From contig NC_092573.1 of assembly GCF_037975245.1 (NCBI RefSeq), positions 26,131,265 to 26,195,264 on the forward strand: a DNA stretch of 64,000 bases, written 5' to 3'. Every line of letters starts with the position of its first letter. Within the stretch, counting starts at the first letter, position 1. The position numbers and the translations under genes were made by a program. Below the pieces are notes generated by a model. That model was not told the origin of the DNA, made no database searches, and was given only the letters and a program-made list of their open reading frames with translations. Source of the DNA: Apostichopus japonicus (Eukaryota > Echinodermata > Holothuroidea > Aspidochirotida > Stichopodidae). Shown here in pieces: positions 23,033 through 36,500 of the stretch.

Positions 23033-23688
23033 ACTACAGACCCTACAGTCCTACATGCAATGAGCAGAATATAAGCAGCCAAACAAAAACGTCAACAATG
23101 GTCTCTCTTTCGTTACAATGGTTCGTTCAGCTGAAAAATGAGGAAAACTTTCACAACTAAATTCTGATTTCCTTCTCTCCCAAGGTGAGATTTTCAACAT
23201 TTACGAACGACGCTGGTGGTTAAACCAGCCTTTTAGATTGCTGGAAGCTATCAAACAACATTTACCTGTTAAGCAATCAACCATCACTGTGAAATAGTTT
23301 AACACTTCATCTTCTTAAATTGTGACAAATTGCTCGCTGCATGGAAAAATTCCATCGATCGGAATTTGAGCAGTTATTTTGGATATAATGCGTATAAAGC
23401 GTTTATCAAGTCCGCCACGCGTAAATCAAGGATATTGTTCACAATAGTTAGGCGTTAATCTAGTTCTACATAGTGTTAATCTAATGTTATACAAACAAAG
23501 GGGAATCGGTCTCCATAAAAACCTTACCCCTAAAACACTGATCCATCCTACCGACTGTAACCACGACTTTCCTTAATATTCGGTCCGTATCCCGTAACGT
23601 TAACAATTCCAGAACGTTTACTTATCAAATCGACCAAACCCATAGAATTATCCCAGTCCGTTATATTGAAGAATAATATTTGATCAAT
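23033..23688. other. Non-coding spacer
   Basis: No gene, repeat or RNA recognised. Confidence 0.5.
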
Positions 23689-23820
23689 GTTGGTCGAAAT
23701 AACCAGCAAGGTTGGGCGACATTACCATGCTGGTTGGGCGAAATGACCAACAAGGTTGGGCGAAATGGTAAAGTTGGTCGAAATGGCAGTTGGGCGAAAT
23801 AGTTGTTGGGCGAAGTGTCC
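23689..23820 (+). repeat. GTTGGGCGAAAT minisatellite at the duplication breakpoint
   Basis: Seven tandem units beginning GTTGG(G/T)CGA, with lengths shrinking from 22 to 18 to 16 bases. The array ends within ten bases of the start of segmental copy 2. Confidence 0.85.
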
Positions 23821-24911
23821 ATGTTCCTTTAAAATCAGATCAGTTTAAGTATTCATTTTATTGTAACCTTGTCATGGCCATAGACAATAAGTTGAGGTTT
23901 AAAAGTTTAAGTTCTAAATGTTCAGTGCATTGTACAGTGGACACTGCAACCTATATTATTGTTTCATATTGTCTATATCGCCTGTGCTGAATCTTGATGT
24001 ACAGTGTTCAGTACCACATTAACCAGACTAGTATGTTATGTAACTGCAAGAATGAATATTTAGGAGTGTGGTCAAGTTGACATATTTGTAATGTAGATCC
24101 TTTTTATTGTTTTGTGCCATTGATAGCCTTGTTACAGCCCCATTTCCCACAATTAGAGGATTGAAAATATAAGTAGTTCATGGTACATTTCTTTGTGTTT
24201 TGTGTCTTTCATTGTAAACCTGTGAAGAACTAACTCAGCAGTTGTTTTGAATATCAGCATTGAACCATTCGGACATGGAGAGAATTTTATCCTGTCTTGA
24301 GACTTAGGCCCACTTGATACACATATTGCTGTCCCATTGTCCTAATTACCTTGACCGAAGGTAAGGAGGGTTACATATACAACTAATTGACCCTTACCCC
24401 CTCCTTAATTCTTTAATTGTGAAAGGTACATGATTCTTTCTGTATGGAAGATTCCATCTACGTTATGTGGGCCTTTTGTTTGAGTGCAAGAACCCTATTG
24501 TTTTTGGTGAAGGTGTGTATTGCCACGTACAGTAGACTGATATATCTGTATCATGTCAAAATGTAATTGTACATCAACAAAGTGGTCTATAGTGCAAATG
24601 AAGCCATCGAAACCTCAATGCGTTCGCATTCTGGTTAATATTGTATCACGAGTGTTATATACAACTAAGTGAACCCCCTCCCCTTCCCACCTGTTTTATA
24701 CTAAAAAGTACATGATGCTTTCTGTAGGAAGATTCCATCTACGTTATGTAGGCCTTTTGCTGTACGATTTATCAAACCAAATTCATCATTGGTCAGAGAA
24801 AGTGCTTGTCCATTAACGTGAATGTGTTTTTATTTTCCGTGAAGCTGTTATCTGTCAAGCAGACCTAAATTCTAGCTGTGCATCTCTTGTTTGTCTGGAA
24901 ATCAATACTGG

Positions 24912-24917
24912 AATAAA
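24912..24917 (+). promoter_or_regulatory. AATAAA polyadenylation signal candidate (duplicate)
   Basis: Counterpart of 7428-7433. No coding sequence for the nuclease-helicase precedes it here, so if functional it would be an orphan signal. Confidence 0.25.
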
Positions 24918-25594
24918 CTTGAAGAGGTGTGCATATGTTCAAAATGTTCTTTGTTTCCTCAGTTACTATGCTTAGACAGTGTGTTTGGTCATGTTTACCC
25001 ATCACCGCTCATCATAATGCATATCATTCGTAACACTGTAACTTATTGCGTCACGTAGGGAAAATCCGTATTCTATTTTTAACGTATACTATTTTGGACC
25101 CAACTACAACGAACAATACTGATTGTGGACATGTGTAGCCAGTGCGATGAAGGCATACATATAGTATAAAAGTTCTAATAAACACATGCACCGTCCATGA
25201 TTTTTGTCTATCGAATTTAAGATTAGCTGGAATTCTCACAGTGGAAAATGTACCAGCCATGAAGGGTGATGTGACCTGCTCCAAAGTGCTACTAACATAT
25301 TATTTAACCCTTTGTCAATTCAAAGACATAACAGAACATCACTTTAACCGATGTTTACGGTGAATTTTAGAATATTAGGTTCGTATGATAACGTTGTTCA
25401 GATCTACTATTCGTCTCATAGAACGCTTGATCTGAATGGACCCTGGCTACATTCGAACATCTACTGTCAGAGTCTCAGTCCTATCATATCATATACGCGC
25501 TTGTTTACGTGAAATAAAGGGAAATGAGACTTGTGCTGCTGAATTTGTTGAGGAACTATGTACATTTGTGTACAGTTTTGATAAGATGCGCGCG

Positions 25595-26121
25595 TATGGA
25601 AAGCCATTTTAACATTTAATCGGGTATTTGAGATATCTTAAATTGTTTCTTATTTAAGATATCTAAAATTCTATTTCAGATATCTAAAATTCTATTTCAG
25701 ATATCTAAAATTAAACTCGATATATCTTTAATTTAATTCGAGAGATCTGAAATTTTATTTCAGATATCTGGAATTGAATTCGAGATATCTAAAATAGATT
25801 TCGAGATATCTGCAATTCTACTTCAGATATCTGATATTGAATTCAAGATATCTGAAATTCTATTTCAGATATCTGAAATAGAATTGCAGATATCTTGAAT
25901 TCAATTTCAGATATCTCGAATTCAATTTCAGATTTCTCGATTTCAATTTCAGATATCTGAAAATCTCTGGTATTTCGAGATATCTGAAATTGTTTAAGAT
26001 ATCTGCAATTATTTGTAGCCAGCTTAAATAAATTGGAGATATCTGTAATTTAATTTGAGATATCTGAAATTATTTCGAGATATCTGAAATTCCTTATTAA
26101 ATGTTAAAACGGCTTTCCATA
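25595..26121. mobile_element. Terminal-inverted-repeat element built of AGATATCT palindromes, 527 bp
   Basis: Ends TATGGAAAGCC and GGCTTTCCATA continue as a 26-bp inverted pair. The flanks carry a 6-bp duplication CGCGCG (25589-25594, 26122-26127), and copy 1 keeps the empty site near 8041. The interior is about 18 copies of the 8-bp palindrome AGATATCT separated by 7-12 bases of GAAATT-type spacer. No coding capacity. Confidence 0.9.
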
Positions 26122-26269
26122 CGCGCGATCCGGCTTTAGTTTGACTGTTTAAAAGGAGATACTCCAAATGGCAATATTTTCGTGATTTTCTTTCATGAAT
26201 GCAAAGAAAAGGAGTTGTTCGCAGAGTTAGGAAGTTTGGCAGGCGAGGTCGAAGTGAAAATAAAAAAGT

Positions 26270-26900
26270 GATGTTTCACCGAAGGTCCGCCCATCAAGAA
26301 AATATCCAATAGAACAAAGAGCAGCCCTGAAGAACGTACTAAACAAAACGGAAGATGTAATTGTCAAACAAACAGAACCAAGTGAATGGGTTAATAGTCT
26401 AGTGACAGCCATCAGACACAATGGAGAGTTGCGATTATGCAAAGATCCTCGTGACTTGAATAAGATACTACAGAGGGAGCATTATTAAATTAATACCATT
26501 GAGGTTTTTAAGTTTTTCATAGTGTTAGATGCCTCATCCGGTTATTGGCAATTTAGGCCAGACGAACTTAGTTCCAAATTATGCACTTTTAATATTCCTT
26601 GTGGGAGGTATCGGTTTCAAAGGCTTATCCCAAATCACTTTGAAGGTGGGGAATGGGGTTCGTCTTGCCATGAATGACATACTTATCTATTGTTGAAATA
26701 ACCACAAACTTTAACTCGTCGCAAAAGTGTTTTAGACATCCTAAAACAGCAAAATGTCAAACTGAAGGAGAGTAAGTGTAAATTCAAAACCACAGAAGTT
26801 GCTTACCTAAGTCATACCTTACCTGAGGATGGTCTCACATATAATCCAGCAAAAGTAAAGGCTATACTCGAGATGGCATGTCCCGAAAAATTCGGTAGGC
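26270..26900 (+). pseudogene. Ty3/gypsy reverse transcriptase fragment (degenerate), copy 2
   Basis: Same remnant as at 8226 but extending further: after VLDASSGYWQF and CGRYRF the frame changes, then a stretch reading VLDILKQQNVKLKESKCKF and EVAYLSHTL..DGLTYNPAKVKAI, the block just C-terminal to the active site in gypsy reverse transcriptases. The YLDD-type region is missing or damaged. Several stops and frame changes. Not functional. Confidence 0.82.
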
Positions 26901-28587
26901 CGACGTAGTAAAGTAAAGTACTGGCCATGAAAGGTTGTCTGTATTCAACTGTATGTATCACATATTGCTATGTTAACAATTTGTAAGTGTCTGTACTCTG
27001 TTAACAAATGGTCCGTATGAGCTGTTCTTACTGTACCTATAAGGTTCCCCATGTGTGACAATGGCAATGAATCGTAGAATTTGACAAATGTAAATTGAAA
27101 ACTGAACTACAATTAGCTGTACTTTCTTTGTACATGTGTCAATTCATATTTTACTGACGTACATTCAAGAACAAAACAAGCTAATGTACAGTCGGCTAGG
27201 CCAGAACTCTTTACTAATAGGCTCCTAAAGCTAACACGTTTTGAATAAAATCAGCAATGATAAAGACCTAGCCTAGTTGAAGAAAAAACATAGACCACTG
27301 ATTGTGTTGTAGTTTGATATGACAATAAAGTTACCTTCCAACTTAGCTATAAAGGTTCTTTAATAAGGGACAGGAGATTGAGATGCACGGTGTTTTAACT
27401 AGACCTATATAGCTGCCTGGTTGATCTACAGTATTGTAGAGATGCACGGTGTTTTAACTAGACCTATATAGGTGCCTGGTTGATCTACAGTATGGTGGTC
27501 TCCTCAGGCTACTATAGGCCTAGTACTACGTAACTTGCTAACTTCACATTACAAGCCACCGCCGTGATATCCACTTAACGCTACGTTCAAGACACAACAT
27601 CAATTTAATCCCTATACTTGGCCACTGTTTTTGCCGAATACAGAGCCCAAAAGTGTCTGAATGAAAAATACAGGAGATTGTTGGTAAACATATAGTGGTT
27701 GTTAACAGGATGGAAGGACATGGGTACTCTTTTCTTTACCATAGGCAATTATGATGTCATATGAAATGAATGTCTACAATAACATGTTTGCAAACATGGA
27801 TTTATTGAGACATATATGCCCCATTGATAACACATTTACATGGTCAACCCATGTTGAGGATATTCTGTTCAGGTTAAGTATCAGCAACATGTTTCAGTTT
27901 TCCTCTTTAAAAGCATTGCATATTGTTATGAAATTTAAAGCATTTCAATGTACACATACAGAAGTTGTAGATCTTAACCAAAGGTACGTATACAGCTACT
28001 AAAGTGGGTGTATGATGTCAGGATGTAGTTAGCAGCCCCCTTCTTAACAAGTAAAACGCATGTTTGGTGGTGAAAAGTACTTTGATTAAGGTAAAAGTTG
28101 AGCTGTTGACCTTGCTGCAAGAGTAAGACTAAGTCGTCTGTCTGTGAATGTTCAATTCAAGGGGTGTCCAACGGCTCTTCTGGCGAATGCAGTGTATCAT
28201 TACTCACAAAGACAATTTAGATCAGCAAGGTTGATATCGGTTAGTGTGTGATTATAATGCGGTACTATCACTAATACACATCAGACGACCCCACGTGTGA
28301 GGACACTTAGATCTAAATTGCTAGAATGAGTTGTTTCAAATGCGAAGATAATCTTGGTAGTTCACCTAAGTTATTAAGGCACATGAGGTTACAACTTTAA
28401 TTTCACGATGGTCAGAATCTATTGATGAAATGTGGTCAGGGGGCTTGTTGTCAGACATTTTTCTATTTAGTGGATTGAGGAAGCGTATAGTTAAGAATGT
28501 TCCATTTTCATTACCAGATGGAACAATTTGGATGATGATGTTGAGCATATCACCCGATACACACTGAGAACACAATTACTACTGTAA
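26901..28587. other. Non-coding stretch, mostly specific to segmental copy 2
   Basis: No gene recognised. It contains a 59-bp tandem duplication (27380-27497). There is an 83-codon open frame at 27751-28002 with no recognisable domain, which I do not call. Confidence 0.45.
27380..27497 (+). repeat. 59-bp tandem duplication
   Basis: Two units starting GAGATGCACGGTG, at 27380 and 27439, differing at only a few positions, so a recent local duplication. Confidence 0.9.
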
Positions 28588-28811
28588 AAGTTTTGTACCC
28601 TAGTAAAAACTGGGTCGTGCTATAAATCGGTAGCATGTGCTATTAGGATGACAGTAAGAACTGAGGATATGTGTAATTCCAACAAATCCAGTTGTTTGGG
28701 ATTTATTGGAATTACAAATATCCTCAGTTCTTACTCTAAACCTAATAGCATATGCTACCGATTTATCAGATTTGTCAGCTCGATCCATTTTTGATTGTGG
28801 TACAAAACTTT
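28588..28811. mobile_element. Long-palindrome MITE, about 224 bp
   Basis: Arms starting AAAGTTTTGTACC fold back over most of the length. The left arm blocks (ATAAATCGGTAGCAT, AGTAAGAACTGAGGATAT, GTAATTCCAA) recur inverted on the right, with a loop near 28690. Target duplication not resolved. Confidence 0.8.
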
Positions 28812-29750
28812 AAGATTTACAATAGTTACTGTAATCTCTTTGTAAATTGGCTAAACATATACTGATTATTATAAGAGTGTCGGTGGTGATGAACTTACTA
28901 TTCCTCTGTAATCCCCTCAGGAACTTCAGAACCAGGTAGCAGGGTTAATATGTAAAATGTCTGCAACCTCAATCAGATCTCTCAAGTAGGCCTACTCTAA
29001 ACCAAATAGCCAACTCGAGGGATAATATAATTGGGGAAATCGCTAGCAGTGTACAATCTGTTGTTGACAAAACCTTCCAAGAACATGAATTTGAAAAAGA
29101 TTCTCATGTTTACAATGATATCAAAACACACTTAGTGTCACGGGTTACGTAAGGCGGTGGACAGGAAATGAAGACAATAATGGCTCGGTGGTAGAGTTTC
29201 TAATTTATTATAAGATAAAACGAAAGACCTGCAAAAGGAATAATAGAATTACGAAAAGTTTAGCATGTTCTCAACATTTTAGAGTGTATACATAACACCA
29301 TAAACTCTTACACATGAATATTTTGATATTATAACGTATCGGACTGACACAGTGTTTCATTCATTACTGTATGTGCTAGAATTCCATCAGAGTCCACTTA
29401 ATATAATATTAGGCAACTCTTTGCACAATAAATACAGTTTTTAATTATTATTGTATCCTAAAGTAAACGTCATGACAACAAGTATGCATTACCTTAAGGG
29501 ACCGTTGTTTAAGCAACACCCGGTTCTTCAATGTCAGCAAAACACGTGGGAACACGAAGTTACCCGATTTACAATACATCAAAATAGGCAGAAATATACA
29601 GTAACTACCTTTGACTCAATTCGGCAGGAAACAAACAGTAAACCCATCTCATTACTGAGGAGTCAATCAAATTCTGATCATGACAGTTATAGTAGTTTCT
29701 ACTGTCATAATTTATAGGAAGTAATGACTGTTTGAAGAAACTGTTTGTAA
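28812..29750. other. Non-coding stretch specific to segmental copy 2
   Basis: No feature supported. Alignment to copy 1 resumes at about 29755. Confidence 0.45.
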
Positions 29751-30273
29751 ATATCAAAGAACAGATGTAAGTAAAATTCATGGCATATATACATCAAACG
29801 TTTTGAGTCAGCGAGATGACCTCATAAAGGTCATATACCCAAAGATGGGGATGAGATCATTAACTCCATGAATTGTACACTTTCTTATTCCATGCCTTGA
29901 ACTACTATATCGTTACTCATGAAACGGATCCCCTGAAACGCTATAAGCCACTCTTCTGAGTGTCTTTTGTTACTTATCTATTTTTCTCATATGCCTTGAG
30001 CCATATTTTAGGATAAATGCCTCTTCTCGTGCTAGTACCCTGATATATTTTACTCGTGGTTGTAGTATTCAGTGCTTTTTGGATTCTAGTACACTCGTGC
30101 AATATTAATATTCCAATTCTAGCATCACTATGACAAAAGCGTAGATAATATAAGAAAAAGAAGGAAGAAAAATAAACTACACCTAAAAATAGTCAATTCT
30201 GAGTATAAACAACCACCCACACAAGCATAACAAAATAACTCGAAAATACAGAGCAGATTTCATAACCTCATCG

Positions 30274-30554
30274 TTACATGTGGTTGAGATATGTCGCACT
30301 ACTCACAAACAAAGCAAAGACAACCAGTGTCAAATTGACAGAGAATTTGACTGAATGATTACACAAGTTTTCGTCGCAAATGCATATTTCTGCATCATCG
30401 ATAGTAAGTCCCAGGAGGCTGGCACCCAGAGACAGTGAAGCTTCATAAAAGGGGTAAATTTCGTTCAGCATATCTCGACCATAGCATTTATTATCGATTG
30501 GTTGAATCAGTGTTATGCAAGCTGCATCGGTAATGGTAACGGAAAAATCAGAAT
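30274..30554 (-). CDS. LU paralogue 2, coding exon 3
   Basis: Acceptor CCGTATAG ends at 30555. Supplies cysteines 6-10 and the GPI signal; stop at 30274-30276. Relative to paralogue 1: about 16 replacement and 2 silent codon differences, all upstream of the final 33 codons. Confidence 0.85.
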
Positions 30555-33500
30555 CTATACGGAAGATGTGAAGATATAATGATTTCTTATTGAACTCAGT
30601 TTAAAAACACATGCTGGAACATCATGACTTGTTGAAAACTGCAACAAAACAAACATTTTGCTTTTTAGCTTTCTACATTTTCGTTTCGATTTAGTGCTGC
30701 TCAAATATATCTATAGCAAACAATTAAATATTAAATGGATATTTTAGTGACTGAAAATGTAAAACTGATATTGAATGAAAGATATTCTACACTGTTAATT
30801 GGAACGACGGTCTCTGTGTGTGGGGGGGAGGGGTGCTGGGGATATTAAAAAGCTTTAGTTAAGCTCAGAGGTGGGTTCGAAGGACGGTGTGACACGTGAC
30901 TGTGATTTGAGGAAAACAAACTCACCAAAGAGCGTCCCACAATTAGATGGAGCCTATGTGACTTTTGTAGTATTGTTTTAAAAAGGGTTTTGTAGTAAAA
31001 TTAGAACAGTTTTTTAGATGCTGTTCATTAACAAGACGTGACATTTCTAAATTATGATAAAGTGCACATTTGAGGTTTTTCGCAACCTGAAACTCACGTT
31101 TTCTCTCCCTGACCACCGCTATGGAACGCGAAAAGGGCAAACTTATTTCGTTGTCTAAACTAAGTTTGTTGTTGTCTAAACTAAAGTTGTTGCTGCTGTT
31201 TTACCACCATGTTGCTCAAACTCACGTTGTTGTCTAAACTTCCGTTGTTGCCGTCGGCGCTGTTCAAAATTGTTCAACCGCGTAATGTACACCAGAATGC
31301 AAAATGCATTAAGGTTTCGATGACTTCAGTACACTAGAAAGTTGTTAGTATATGCAGAACTAGCTGTTACTATAGAAATGGCCCAAACCATCATTTTGAT
31401 ACCTGAACACTATGGCATGATAAAATGTTACAAGAGACAAAAGTTTTCAACCCGATCGAACACCAATTGAGTTTATTATATGACCTATACTTTTACTAGT
31501 GTAGTTGTGAAGATGCGATCTTATCACTGCATGTACTTTGTGAATGCTCTACACAATATATATGGCGGATGCCATCCAGTGCCCTAGCTTTGCTGTTTTA
31601 CAGGGGCGGCCGTCCGACCTTCATTTCGCCTGCCCTGCCACGTTTACCTCCTCGCCAACTCCATTTATAGTATAGGCCTACAGATGCTTTGACCTGCAGC
31701 GATTTCACCAGCAACCCCAACTCTTCAAATATCCCCGCACATGTAATATGCATATCTCGCTAAATTCCACGCAATTTGTATAAGCCTGTTCAAACTTCGA
31801 ACTTTCAACTGTGCATGTGCATATCGTGAAAAATTGTGGAGAAAATATCATATCACCTTACCTACAACACATAGCTTTAGTCAAAACTCGAGTGTATCTT
31901 GGATGATTCGTTTTTTGCATAACATGTTAGCGGTCATTTTGGTCTAAAAATTCTTAACAATGCTGAGCGACGTTTGTGTATATTCCGTTTACAACACAAT
32001 CCCTTTCGCAAATCGAAACTCCGAACTGGTGTGGTGTTAGGAATGAACTTGCTTGACGGGTTTAGTAAACTAGTTCTGTGAGTATATTGCCTACGTACTT
32101 TAATAGTGTGCCCTTCTTGTTACTCACGAAGCGCAGATTACATCCAACCATAGAGCAACTGATCCAACATTTACCCTGGATGCTTTGCAGTATTTGGAAA
32201 CAACCAACTCCACGAAAATTATAGTATTTAAATAACATTTTTACGCAATGTCGAAACTTCAATGACTATACTTTTGACGATTCATGAAAACAGTAGTTTA
32301 CACACACGAATCAGTGTTGCACCAGAATCATGACTTGAAGCACATGGTCAAAGGGACCTCGAAAATTTACGCAAGTTTGCATCGAAGAAATAACTGTGGT
32401 ATAAATACACATTTGACATTATCAACTCTCAATACGGAGAGAACAAAACATATTGTGAGATGAAAAGTCCTTTCAGTATCAGAGATGTTGTGGTAGCTTC
32501 CCGCAAAATTCATAGATTGTCTCAACTAATAACCTTCTGTGATCAAACAATTATTCAAATATTACGAACTCGGAGTTGTATCAACTATCATGTAAATATC
32601 GTTAAACAACGTGATTTTGTTCGACAAATCAGGTTGTTAACGATATTTACATGGCTAATTGCTACAAATCAGGACGTTAACGATTTCCCCTTTTCGCGTT
32701 CCATAGTTAAACCATTATACTTTGCGTTCATTGGGCACTGAACATGCGTTTGCAGACAATGGGTAAGGGACTATTAACCAAACAAATCTCGTGAAATTTG
32801 AGAAAACATCATTGGCTGTATTTAGCATGAAAATCTCTGTAATAGATGTGTTTTTAGCTCTGCACGGAAGCAATTTGCGGTTGATTGTTATAATATTTAG
32901 ATTTTTTGTGTGGAAAGAATGATGTTTGTTCACAAAAGTGTTACAACAACGGAACTTTAGATAGCAACGAAAGTGTAGACATCAACGTGAGTTAAGACAT
33001 CAACGTGAGTTTAGATATCAACGTAAGTTTAGACATTAACGCGCGTTTAGTCAACAACGTGACTTTAGATATCAACGTAAGTTTAGACATCAACGAACAA
33101 CAGCAACATGGTAAAATAGCAGCAACAACTTTAGTTTAGACAGCAACAAACTTAGTTTAGACAACGAAATAAGGTTGTCCTATTCGCGTTCCATACACCG
33201 CCTCCCTCCCATTCGGCGTTTCCGCAATATTGTTATATGTGTAATGGCCAGAACGCCGGTTTTGCTGGTTTTGAACTTTGACCTTTAACCATATGACGTC
33301 ATTAATCTCGCAGACATTGCATTCTTAGCTCAGGCACATACCCACCAAGTCCACATTAGTTTTTGCCCCTAACTTAAAAAGATGTTCACCCCATGTTACT
33401 GTACCACCCTATGTTACCGCCCACCTCATCCTAGTAAGACACCAACTCTAATAGTTACAGTTTGGAACTATAAATTTGGGTTTTGTTAATACTGCACTTT

Positions 33501-36500
33501 TACATTATCATCGTTCATCTTGTACTGTTTTTCTTACATCGTGTACTTTTATATCATCATAGCCAGAAGTGATTCGTTGGCGTCCTGCTATTGCACAAAT
33601 AGGATTATTAAATGTGGTAAATCTTTGTGAAATGTCTAACGTGTGAAACATGAATAATCATGAATGATTTACATTTTAATCACTTGCTTGTATATTACTA
33701 TCATGTACTTTTACAATATCAACATGTAATATTTCTATCATCTTCGCATATTTTTGTATGTTTAATCTTATCAACATGTGCTTCATAATTTTATTAGTAA
33801 TATCATTATCATTATCATCCTTTGTGATCCTTATGGCGTTCCCTAGAAAAGACAACCTTACCAATTCATAATTTATTTAACATGTTCCAAAGACTCTTGA
33901 ATGCAAAATGGTCTTACTCGATAAAGCAAACGTGCTTTTAGAACACCGGCTTCCAGATGGACAAGTCACTGTTTTCCTATTCCCGGTGGTCATCGTATCA
34001 CGAAATTGATCACAAGTGTCCCCATCACGACTGCAATCAGTCTCTGAACTCTGATAGCAATCAAGTGCATGTGCTCCTGAAAGAAGGAAATAAAGACATA
34101 AACAGAAAGGAACTCTGAACCTTCTGGCGAGGTTATACCACGTTCCGACGGGAAGCACTATCAACGAAGTCAGGTACGTCACTACGGGGAGTGGTGGGGT
34201 GTGACAATCAGTGACGTTTCGGGGAAATAGTTGTCAGGAACTTATCTCATGGAGACGTTTCAAGATACAGCGGGCTTATATCTACTATCAATGTTTCAAG
34301 ATATAGGACTATATCTACTTTCAATATTTCAAGATATAGGCCTGTATCTACTTTCAATGTTCCAAGATATAGGCCTGTATCTAGATTTATGAATAGAAAG
34401 CAGAAACAGAAAGATAACACTTTTAATTGATACAAGCAACTATCAGGCTCAAAAATGGAGAAGCAAAAACATTAAGTTTCTTAACAGAAAGCAGTAGATA
34501 TAAAGCCAGGATAAACAACATACTTCAAAGTAGTCCAGTAAAAAGCATTGAGATATGACAGTCAATATTCACATTAGCAGCTGATGACCGAGATGGACAC
34601 ATTTCTTGTATTCAGCATACAGATTGATGTCTACCAAAGACAACAGGCTTCTTCGCAAGCATATAGACTAACATTTTTAAACGTACTCGCTATTTGGCCC
34701 GGGGCCGTGACTAAAAATATACTCGCGAAAACTCGGCACTATGATTGCTTTTCAAGTCTCCATAGTACAGATCTACACAATTGTTTTGTGCACAAAGGTT
34801 AGGCACTTGGGCAGATACATGGTGCTACGAAATTGCACATTGGAAAATTATGTTTCTGTACACTATGAAATTTAAACTGTTTTCCACCAAAAGTAAGTGT
34901 TGAACAAACTAAAACATGTCGTAGAACCATAAATAAGCAGCTAGGCTTATTGAAGTGTCTCAAACAATTAAAGAAAAAACATCTGCAAAAATACCTACGA
35001 AGATAGCTTATATTCTGTTACATTAGGGCTCCTCAATTACTAGGCATATACTATACAGTAGCTAGGTGTGTTCGCGTCCTAGGCATATACAGTACCTCAC
35101 TGCTACTTTGAACCGCTACTCAGTCGATAAGGGCGACTTGGTACATTCTCCCAGTTATATACCTTGTCTTTTAGCTGCAGACTGGTGCGCGAAAAATATC
35201 ACGATTACTCCATTGCACTGCCTAAATCAAAGCGATCTTTTACGCAATGAAAACATATGATTGACTGATTGCATGTAGAAAATGCCTTAAGAAATAATTG
35301 AGATGTTTGGCCATCTTAAGTGTATTGGTATTCTGACACGAAACATTTTTAACGATGCTTATTGTTAAATTCTTTCCACAGCACCATCAAATTCACCTCT
35401 GATTACTCTCACCAACATGTTAATTTTCTCAATGTGACTGCTCGCAAGGAACACTGTTCTCTCTCTACAGACTTATACACCAAACCCACAGACACACACC
35501 AGTATCTCCATTCTTCAAGCTGCCCTCCCCGTCACTACAAGTCTGGAATTGCCTTCAGTCAAGCACTTCGTCTTCGTCGCATTTGCTATAACAATTCCTC
35601 TTTCATTCGCCATACAGATGCTTTGGAAAAACACCTTACTGCCAGGGGCCATAGTGCCAGAAGGGTGCGTGAAGCGATTTAGAGAGTCCGCTCCCTTTCC
35701 AGATCATCTACTTTGGAAGTGAAGAACAAAAAGGGACGAGATTGCAACATCAAGCTCCCCCTGGTTGTTACTTTCCACCCAAATCTTCCACCTCTGCAGC
35801 AAATCACCTCTGACAACCACAACATTCTCCTCACTCCAGATAGACTCCAACGAGCCGTCCCTGAAAAACCAATCATCGCCTACAGACGACCCCGCAACCT
35901 ACGAGACCTTATTGTGCGTGCTGCTCTGTGTTCCACCTCTAACTTCTAACACTACACCCATTCAGCATGGTACCTTCAAATGTGACCGTACTTCGAGATG
36001 CATCGTCTGCAGCCACCACATTGTTGAATCCAATTCCATCTCCAGCCACAGCATGCAACTCGCACACAAGACTAAGGGTCACATCACTTGCACAACCACT
36101 AATGTCATATATCTGATCTCTTGTAGAGTTTGCGGCATCCAGTATGTTGGCGAAACCAAAACCACCCCCAAGAAGCGATTCTATGGTCACAGATCCACAG
36201 TCAACACCATGAAGACTGAGGCCCCAGTTTGCGAACACTTTAACCTTCCCAACCATACCATTAACGACATACAGGGGATTGAGTCCTTAGGAAGCCGTAC
36301 TGACCTAGTACGAATCAGCAGAGAGAGGCTGTGGATACAACGCTTTCGCACCATTCAACCTCATGGGCTCAACATTCAGGAAGGACATGACTAACTTTTC
36401 TTCTGTGCCCCTCCTTCTCCCCTTATTTCCCCGCCCCCCCCCCATCTCTCCCCTTCTCATAGCTCTCTTCCACTCTTTTTTCTCCACACCTTTCTGTCTT

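Noticed and set aside
27751-28002. 83-codon plus-strand frame
   Set aside because: No recognisable domain, no counterpart in the other segmental copy and no splice or promoter evidence.
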